Origin: Chryseobacterium indicum
Lineage (GTDB): Bacteria > Bacteroidota > Bacteroidia > Flavobacteriales > Weeksellaceae
Length of the DNA: 64,000 nt
NCBI RefSeq assembly: GCF_021504595.1
Contig: NZ_JACSGT010000001.1
Coordinates: forward strand, 2,480,001 to 2,544,000
Direction of reading: 5' to 3'
In this document: positions 59,038 to 64,000 of the stretch, one piece after another
How positions within the stretch are numbered: the stretch's first letter is position 1
Layout of the letters: each line of letters starts with the position of its first letter
Position numbers and translations under genes: made by a program
Notes under the pieces: generated by a model
Seen by the model: only the letters and a program-made list of their open reading frames with translations
Databases searched by the model: none
Told to the model about the DNA's origin: nothing

Positions 59038-60069
59038 TTATTTTTTAATAAATTTTACAGATTGTATTTTAGAATCATTTGTCGTAATATTCAGAAAATA
59101 AACTCCCGGAATCAAATCAGAGACTACTAGTGATTTTGAATTTAAAGCAACTTTTCTAACTTTTTTACCTGAAATATCTGTAATGAATGCTTCCGTAATT
59201 TTTAGGGAAAATGGCCATACTATATTAAGAGTTTCGTCCGTAGGATTTGGAAAGACTTTAAAACTATTATCGAATGTTTTTATGTCAGCAGTTCCTAAAG
59301 TATTTGTATAAATTAGCTGAAAAGGTAAATCCTGAGGAACATCCGCTACAGAAAAAGGATATCCCCCATCCAATGTGGTGTTTACAGAACCAATAGGAAC
59401 TTTATATTGTTTTGCATTCCAATTAGCCATATTTCTTTCACCTGAAACTGTCAGAGCCGGAGAATACATATTTAAATTATCATTTAGTAAGTGATTAAAT
59501 ACATCCTGTGCCTGGACTTGCCAAAATATCCAGTAATGTCCTGAAGGTAAGATTGCACCAACATTAGCAGTAATTTTCTGAACTAATCGGTTTGTATTTA
59601 CATTATTATTAGAGGCTGGAATAGCAGAGTTAAAAATTCTGTTTGCTAAAGGACTTGATACGCTTGAAAAACGATTGGTCGTAAAATCCCCGAAGACAGG
59701 CGTTGCAAAAGGATCTTCTACATCAAGAATTGCAACTTTGATAATGGATGGAGTCGCCTGACCATAATTATTAAAATATGCAAAAACACTAAGCTGACTG
59801 ATACTCCATACCTGTCCTTGTGGAACTGTAAAATCATCTGCTAAAAAATAACTTTCTACCGGACTTTTGAAACAGGCAAATCCTGCTGTCCCATTTGTTT
59901 CCGATGTACTTCCTGCCTCATTTTGACATTCGGACCAAGGCAAACTGTTAGAAGAAGAAGCTCCACTAGTAGAAGTGTTTCCTGTAATGTAATTTCCGTT
60001 GTTATAGAGTTGAGAAAATAAATTGCTTACGGTAGCTATACCAATAAGCAGAGTAATTTTTTTAATCAT
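59038..60069 (-). CDS. Secreted protein with T9SS type A sorting domain
   Basis: 343 residues. The signal peptide MIKKITLLIGIATVSNLFSQ exports it. The body (about 30-255) is an unnamed beta-rich domain of secreted proteins: YFLADDFTVPQGQVWSISQL, SVFAYFNNYGQATPSIIKVA and LPSGHYWIFWQVQAQDV. From about 260 it has the type A C-terminal domain: KVFPNPTDETLNIVWPF, EAFITDISGKKVRKVAL, LIPGVYFLNITTNDSKIQSV and KFIKK. The T9SS exports and anchors or releases it. Closely upstream of the SusD-like gene, so they are likely co-expressed. Substrate unknown. Confidence 0.82.
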   Translation of the reverse strand: MIKKITLLIGIATVSNLFSQLYNNGNYITGNTSTSGASSSNSLPWSECQNEAGSTSETNGTAGFACFKSPVESYFLADDFTVPQGQVWSISQLSVFAYFNNYGQATPSIIKVAILDVEDPFATPVFGDFTTNRFSSVSSPLANRIFNSAIPASNNNVNTNRLVQKITANVGAILPSGHYWIFWQVQAQDVFNHLLNDNLNMYSPALTVSGERNMANWNAKQYKVPIGSVNTTLDGGYPFSVADVPQDLPFQLIYTNTLGTADIKTFDNSFKVFPNPTDETLNIVWPFSLKITEAFITDISGKKVRKVALNSKSLVVSDLIPGVYFLNITTNDSKIQSVKFIKK

Positions 60070-60152
60070 GGTTAAGTCTATTTTTTACTAAAATTATTCT
60101 AAAGATGAATAAGTTACTTCCACAGAATAACAAAATATAATTGCTATAAAAT

Positions 60153-60184
60153 AAAAAAGTCTCCTAAAATTTAGAAGACTTTTT
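60153..60184 (-). terminator. Terminator of the three-gene tRNA-Asp array
   Basis: AAAAAGTCT (60154-60162) pairs with AGACTTTTT (60176-60184), and TCCTAAA with TTTAGAA extends the stem with one mismatch. On the minus strand, T's follow. It ends one base before the tRNA array begins. Confidence 0.65.
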
Positions 60185-60185
60185 G

Positions 60186-60259
60186 CGATCCGGACGGGAC
60201 TCGAACCCGCGACCTCCGCCGTGACAGGGCGGCATTCTAACCAGCTGAACTACCGGATC
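60186..60259 (-). tRNA. tRNA-Asp(GTC), third of three tandem copies
   Basis: 74 bases, identical to the tRNA-Asp at 38456-38529: acceptor GATCCGG/CCGGATC, anticodon loop CTGTCAC (GTC), T arm GCGGGTTCGAGTCCCGT. Furthest from the promoter at 60517. Confidence 0.95.
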
Positions 60260-60291
60260 AATTTTTTTAAAAGAAATTGAGAAAACTTCTG

Positions 60292-60365
60292 CGATCCGGA
60301 CGGGACTCGAACCCGCGACCTCCGCCGTGACAGGGCGGCATTCTAACCAGCTGAACTACCGGATC
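60292..60365 (-). tRNA. tRNA-Asp(GTC), second of three tandem copies
   Basis: Identical to its neighbours, separated by spacers of 32 and 35 bases that share AAGAAATTGA/AAGTAAATTGA and ACTTYTGC motifs. Confidence 0.95.
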
Positions 60366-60400
60366 AAATTTTGTTTTAAAAGTAAATTGAAAAACTTTTG

Positions 60401-60474
60401 CGATCCGGACGGGACTCGAACCCGCGACCTCCGCCGTGACAGGGCGGCATTCTAACCAGCTGAACTACCGGATC
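60401..60474 (-). tRNA. tRNA-Asp(GTC), first of three tandem copies
   Basis: Identical sequence, nearest the promoter at 60517-60547. Its leader is about 42 bases. Confidence 0.95.
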
Positions 60475-60516
60475 ATGTTTTTGTTTCTAAAGAACTTCGT
60501 TTCTTTTTTGTGATGG

Positions 60517-60547
60517 CAAAAGTACAACTTTTTTCGTTACCTGCAAA
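60517..60547 (-). promoter_or_regulatory. Promoter of the tRNA-Asp array
   Basis: On the minus strand TACTTTTG (60517-60524) fits TAnnTTTG, and a TTTG at 60544-60547 lies 19 bases upstream as a -33 element. This spacing matches the Bacteroidetes pattern. The single tRNA-Asp at 38456 has only a weaker box nearby (38688-38695). Confidence 0.6.
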
Positions 60548-60560
60548 TTTATTTCAAAAA

Positions 60561-60586
60561 AAATGCCTTCCAAAAACGGAAGGCGT
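60561..60586 (-). terminator. Terminator of trxA
   Basis: GCCTTCC (60565-60571) pairs with GGAAGGC (60578-60584), followed on the minus strand by a run of T's (60557-60563). It starts 23 bases beyond the trxA stop. Confidence 0.8.
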
Positions 60587-60606
60587 TCATTATCAAATTT
60601 ATTTTT

Positions 60607-60924
60607 TTACAAGTGAGCGCTTAATTTCTCTGCGATCACTTCTTTTGGAGCTACTCCTACTAATTTGTCAACCACTTCTCCATTCTTAAAAATAAGAACT
60701 GTAGGAATATTTCTGATCCCGTACTGCATAGAAATATCCTGGTTGTTATCCACGTCTACTTTCCCTACTATTGCTTTTCCTTCGAAATCGCTTGCTACTT
60801 CTTCGATGATTGGTCCTAACGTTCTGCAAGGTCCGCACCATACTGCCCAAAAGTCTACTAATACCGGCTTATCTGATTTTAAAACCGTTTCCTGAAATGA
60901 GCTATCTGTAATTTCTAAAGCCAT
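60607..60924 (-). CDS. trxA: Thioredoxin
   Basis: 105 residues, full size. VLVDFWAVWCGPCRTLGP contains the WCGPC redox site (Cys30, Cys33), and VDVDNNQDISMQYGIRNIPT ends in the cis-Pro loop IPT. NGEVVDKLVGVAPKEVI closes the fold. It reduces disulfides in cytoplasmic proteins using thioredoxin reductase. It has its own promoter box (60983) and terminator. Confidence 0.93.
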   Translation of the reverse strand: MALEITDSSFQETVLKSDKPVLVDFWAVWCGPCRTLGPIIEEVASDFEGKAIVGKVDVDNNQDISMQYGIRNIPTVLIFKNGEVVDKLVGVAPKEVIAEKLSAHL

Positions 60925-60982
60925 TTTTGTTTCTTTTATTTAAATTAATATTATTCTTTTATAATTTCCTTAATTGGATAAT

Positions 60983-60990
60983 CAAAATTA
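60983..60990 (-). promoter_or_regulatory. -7 box of trxA
   Basis: TAATTTTG on the minus strand fits TAnnTTTG, about 59 bases upstream of the ATG at 60924. A -33 element is not clear. Confidence 0.4.
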
Positions 60991-61009
60991 CGCTTTTTGA
61001 GTAATAAGA

Positions 61010-62185
61010 CTATCTATGCTCAACATTTGTATTTTCTATAACAAAATCTTTAGAAATTTCTTTCAAAGCAGTAGCCAAAGCATCAATATCTTCTTTAGTC
61101 GTTAAATGACTGAAGGAAATACGAAGCGGCGTACAGTGATCCATTTCATCTTCAGATAAAACCATCATCATCACCATAGAAGGTTTTGACGCTCCGGAAG
61201 AACACGCACTTCCCTGAGAAATCGCGATTCCTTTCATATCTAACTGTAGCCCGATTAGAGGATTTTTATACGGTAATAAAGCACTTAAAACCGTGTAAAG
61301 ACTACGTTCCTTCTCAGAACTTCTTCCATTGAATTTAATGCCCGGAATTTCCGCTGTAAGCCTTTCTACGGCATAGCTTTTAATTTCCTGCATATGATTA
61401 GTATAAGTTTCAAGATTTTTTAAAGAAATTTCCAGTGCTTTTCCCAGTCCTACAATTCCTGCTACATTTTCTGTTCCTGCTCTTAAGCTTCTTTCCTGTG
61501 GTCCTCCTGTAATAATCCCTTTTAAACCGCTTGATTTTCTGATGAACGCAAACCCAACGCCTTTTGGTCCGTGAAATTTATGAGCACTGCAAGAAGCAAA
61601 ATCTACCTTAATCTCCGATAAATCTAGGTTCATATGTGCCATCGTCTGTACCGTATCTGAATGGAAAAGCGCATTATTTGCCTTGCAGAGTTCTGCTACT
61701 TTTTTAATATCGATAAGATTTCCGATCTCGTTATTGGCGTGCATTAAGCTTACCAGAGTTTTCTTGTCAGAAGCTTTTAGCAATTCTTCCAGTTTATTAA
61801 GATCAATATCTCCTTTTTCATTGGGACGGATGTAGTTTACCTCTACTCCTTTTCTGCTTTTCATATCCAGAATACTTTCAGAAACGCACTTATGCTCAAG
61901 AGGAGAACTGATGATACGTTCTATTCCGAGATGTTCAACAGCCGATTTAATAATCATATTGTTCGATTCCGTACCGCAGGAAGTGAAAATAATTTCAGCG
62001 GGCGTTACATGAAGATAGTCTGCAACCTGTCTCCTTACGTTTTCGATAAGAATTTTCGCTTCCTGTCCAAAACTGTGCGTAGAGGACGGATTTCCGAAAT
62101 TCATTTTCATGGTATCAACCATTGCATCGATAACTTCTTCCGAAAGTGGAGTTGTTGCAGCGTTATCAAGGTATACTTTATTCAT
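61010..62185 (-). CDS. Cysteine desulfurase (NifS/IscS-type, class I-like)
   Basis: 391 residues. A PLP enzyme that removes sulfur from cysteine for Fe-S clusters or tRNA thiolation. MNKVYLDNAATTPLS opens the fold; GNPSSTHSFG and FTSCGTESNN follow; the PLP-binding Lys203 is in CSAHKFHGPKGVGF; the catalytic persulfide Cys328 is in SQGSACSSGASKPS; RAGTENVAG is also conserved. The ATG at 62185 has no competing start. It stands alone without iscU or sufE genes in view, so which pathway it serves is not shown. Confidence 0.88.
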   Translation of the reverse strand: MNKVYLDNAATTPLSEEVIDAMVDTMKMNFGNPSSTHSFGQEAKILIENVRRQVADYLHVTPAEIIFTSCGTESNNMIIKSAVEHLGIERIISSPLEHKCVSESILDMKSRKGVEVNYIRPNEKGDIDLNKLEELLKASDKKTLVSLMHANNEIGNLIDIKKVAELCKANNALFHSDTVQTMAHMNLDLSEIKVDFASCSAHKFHGPKGVGFAFIRKSSGLKGIITGGPQERSLRAGTENVAGIVGLGKALEISLKNLETYTNHMQEIKSYAVERLTAEIPGIKFNGRSSEKERSLYTVLSALLPYKNPLIGLQLDMKGIAISQGSACSSGASKPSMVMMMVLSEDEMDHCTPLRISFSHLTTKEDIDALATALKEISKDFVIENTNVEHR

Positions 62186-62302
62186 TTTTACTTTGAAAAT
62201 ATTAGTTTCTGTGGAATATGTACAATCTGTAAATCCTACAAAATCAATAGAGTTATCGTTTTAAAATACTCTGTTTCGATCTGTTTATTTTACTGCCCAA
62301 AA

Positions 62303-62890
62303 TTAGTGAAAAAATTGGTAATGTCCTTCATTTGCCCAATTCAACATTGGCTTATCTCCCGATGTATCTCCAAAAGCAATAATTTTATCGTATTTATGAT
62401 TGCTGATTTCCTGCTGAATTCTTACCAGTTTTTCGTTTCCGTTACAGTTTCTTCCCACAAAATTCCCGGTGAAAACTCCGTTTCTGAACTCGGCTCTAGT
62501 GGAAACGAGCTGCATTTTAAAAGCTTCTGCAAATGGTTTTGCCCAAATGTCTAACGATGCGGTAACCAATAGACTCTGCGTATTATTATGATCTATATTT
62601 TGAATAAAATCCAATGCATTTTCCCTTACGATTTTAGGATAATAATGTTCAAAAAACTGTCTGGATTTTTTTTCGATTTTTTCCTGAGTCTGCCCTTTCA
62701 GAATGGAACCAATAAAGCTTTTTTTCACTTTTTCCGTATCGGCAAGTTTTAGTTTTAAAAGAACAAAAAGCGGAATATGCTTCAAAAACTGCAGGCGAAA
62801 TCTTGTAGAATCGTAGAATTTAAGATACATAAACATAGTATCTTTATACGTAAGTGTTCCGTCGAAATCGAAGCAGTACAGTTTTTTCAT
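62303..62890 (-). CDS. HAD-IB family phosphatase
   Basis: 195 residues. The HAD motif I is YCFDFDGTLT with nucleophile Asp8 and Asp10; motif II is in LLVTASLDIWAK; motif III and IV lie in YDKIIAFGDTSGDKPMLNWA. The helical cap (about 25-110) is basic and hydrophobic (RFRLQFLKHIPLFVLLKLKL), which suggests a lipid-linked or membrane-associated substrate. It lies 71 bases after the SDR gene. In flavobacterial genomes this type of protein often follows the FAD oxidoreductase and SDR pair, consistent with removal of a phosphate in the decaprenyl-phosphoryl sugar route; that is inference. Confidence 0.78.
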   Translation of the reverse strand: MKKLYCFDFDGTLTYKDTMFMYLKFYDSTRFRLQFLKHIPLFVLLKLKLADTEKVKKSFIGSILKGQTQEKIEKKSRQFFEHYYPKIVRENALDFIQNIDHNNTQSLLVTASLDIWAKPFAEAFKMQLVSTRAEFRNGVFTGNFVGRNCNGNEKLVRIQQEISNHKYDKIIAFGDTSGDKPMLNWANEGHYQFFH

Positions 62891-62961
62891 TGAAGTAAGT
62901 CAATTTTAGAATATTTATCTTGTAACGTAAAGATCGAAAGTATATTTTAAATAAAATAATT

Positions 62962-63687
62962 TTAAAGCTTTAATTTTTTAAAAATAAATTCAGGAATATT
63001 TCGGATAATCATCATGATAATTCCCCAGATCGGCAAAACATAGGCTACGTTTTTCTGTTTTTTATAAGCTTTGAAAATAGATTCTGCTGCCTGTTTTGGC
63101 GTTGCGGTAAGTTTTGGATTCAAAGGCAGACCTTCAGTCATTTTGGTTGCCATAAATCCGGGCTTCACCGTCATGACGTGAACTTTTTTATCGAAAAGAT
63201 AGTTTCTTAAACCGCTTAAATAGGCTGTGAAAGCCGCTTTCGAGCTTCCGTAAATAAAATTACTCTGTCTTCCGCGATCTCCGGCAACAGAAGAAAGTCC
63301 GATAATCGTTCCAGACCTTCTGCTTTCAAATTTCTGCGCAAAATAATTCATCACAGGAACCAGTTTAGCGTAATTGATATCAATAATCCGTTGTGTATTT
63401 TTGTTGTCATACAATCCTTCTTCTGTTCCTTCTCCTAAATATCCAGTCGCACAGAACAGCAAACCTGAATTAACAGCATCAAACTGATTATAATCTATGC
63501 TTTTCATAAGATCAAGCTCTATCACTTCGGACTGCTGAAGAAATTTCACATCAATATGTCGGGCAAATCTTTCGGTCGTTTCTTTACTGGAGGTAAAAAG
63601 ATAGATTTTTTCAAATCTCTCTCCTTCCTGCAATGCCTTTTCCACAAAAGCCTGTGCTACTTCCGATGTACTTCCTAAAACGATCAT
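62962..63687 (-). CDS. Short-chain dehydrogenase (DprE2-like)
   Basis: 241 residues, SDR fold. The nucleotide-binding start IVLGSTSEVAQAFVEKAL has a variant of the GxxxGxG motif as in DprE2 relatives; the catalytic Ser is in GLSSVAGDRG and YGSSKAAF provides the YxxxK pair. FCATGYLGEGT and VMTVKPGFMATKMT are typical. The C-terminus is hydrophobic (LPIWGIIMMIIRNIPEFIF) and could touch the membrane. It begins 5 bases after the stop of the upstream FAD oxidoreductase, so these two probably act as DprE1/DprE2, the 2'-epimerase of decaprenyl-phosphoryl ribose in other bacteria. The identity is based on pairing and motifs, not on a search. Confidence 0.78.
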   Translation of the reverse strand: MIVLGSTSEVAQAFVEKALQEGERFEKIYLFTSSKETTERFARHIDVKFLQQSEVIELDLMKSIDYNQFDAVNSGLLFCATGYLGEGTEEGLYDNKNTQRIIDINYAKLVPVMNYFAQKFESRRSGTIIGLSSVAGDRGRQSNFIYGSSKAAFTAYLSGLRNYLFDKKVHVMTVKPGFMATKMTEGLPLNPKLTATPKQAAESIFKAYKKQKNVAYVLPIWGIIMMIIRNIPEFIFKKLKL

Positions 63688-63692
63688 GTTTG

Positions 63693-64000
63693 CTAAATAT
63701 TATTTAAAATTCTTTTATGCTGCAAAGACACAAATTTTGAGCTCTGAACATTTTTCAGATAATTGGTGAGCGAAGATCTGCTCATGCTGTCTTTGGTAAG
63801 GTAAATTTTACCGTTGTACTGCTCTACGATATCATCCAGTTGATCAATCAGTTTTTTCAGTTTGGAATTCACTTTGAAATCCAGCGCGAGAGAATATCCT
63901 TCAAACGGGAATGAATTGTAGGCTTCCGGATTTTCCTTTCCGTACAGCTTTAAAACAGCTAAAAAAGAACCGTTTCCGCTGTTGGCAATGGTTTCCAGAA
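63693..64000 (-). CDS. FAD-binding oxidoreductase C-terminus (DprE1-like), partial
   Basis: Minus-strand reading from 64000 to the TAG at 63693-63695 gives the last 101 residues: NSGNGSFLAVLKLYGKENPE, then FEGYSLALDFKVNSKLKKLI, YNGKIYLTKDSMSRSSLTNY and LQHKRILNNI. GYSLALDF and KIYLTKD match the closing domain of vanillyl-alcohol-oxidase-type FAD enzymes such as DprE1. The N-terminal FAD-binding part lies outside the window. It is followed after 5 bases by the SDR gene, supporting a two-subunit epimerase. Confidence 0.7.
   Translation of the reverse strand, partial: LETIANSGNGSFLAVLKLYGKENPEAYNSFPFEGYSLALDFKVNSKLKKLIDQLDDIVEQYNGKIYLTKDSMSRSSLTNYLKNVQSSKFVSLQHKRILNNI

Overview
The window looks like a chromosomal segment of a Flavobacteriia/Weeksellaceae bacterium of Chryseobacterium type. 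The evidence is: promoter boxes of the Bacteroidetes form TAnnTTTG ahead of several genes, signal peptides ending in ..AQ, a type IX secretion (T9SS) sorting domain, a SusD protein, a mevalonate-pathway HMG-CoA synthase and AT-rich DNA. Identifications rest on reading motifs by eye; no database search was run.

Layout. 1-10.7 kb is ordinary chromosome: a partial aldehyde dehydrogenase with its divergent AraC regulator, mvaS, an ECF sigma factor, tyrS, a lipoprotein, an esterase, a PDZ/aspartyl protease and an L,D-transpeptidase. 10.9-14.5 kb (minus strand) holds three secreted fibre-like proteins, one with two 185-residue tandem repeats and a C1q-like tail. A decayed IS982-type element (14.8-15.8 kb) separates them from the next block. 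16.0-38.1 kb (minus strand) is a compact 18-gene extracellular contractile injection system (eCIS, related to Afp/PVC/MAC/AlgoCIS). In transcription order it has a tube terminator, sheath, two tube proteins, a 57-residue DUF5908 protein, a LysM hub protein, VgrG-like spike, PAAR tip, gp25 wedge, J and Afp12 baseplate proteins, a 993-residue baseplate-associated protein, a fibre-like protein, tape measure, a CHAP peptidoglycan hydrolase, a DUF4157 protein, a 113-residue unknown and the AAA+ ATPase.

38.4-60.5 kb: one tRNA-Asp gene, followed by an inter-tRNA spacer, lies at 38.5 kb and three more tandem tRNA-Asp genes lie at 60.2-60.5 kb. About 21.6 kb therefore appears to sit inside a tRNA-Asp array. 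That insert carries an intact IS5-type element and a five-gene plus-strand operon (40.6-57.4 kb) that I do not recognise as any named system: two small paralogues, a 1217-residue protein, a DNase I-fold (EEP) enzyme with the full set of catalytic residues, and a 3631-residue beta-rich protein with two groups of LysM-like repeats. An orphan SusD-like protein without a lipobox and a T9SS cargo protein follow on the opposite strand.

60.5-64 kb returns to core genes: trxA, a cysteine desulfurase, and an operon of HAD phosphatase, short-chain dehydrogenase and the C-terminal end of an FAD oxidoreductase that resembles the DprE1/DprE2 epimerase pair.

The strongest candidates for new biology are the 40.6-57.4 kb operon, and the eCIS with its payload-end genes (CHAP, DUF4157, 113-residue unknown). 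Whether the two cooperate cannot be told from sequence alone.
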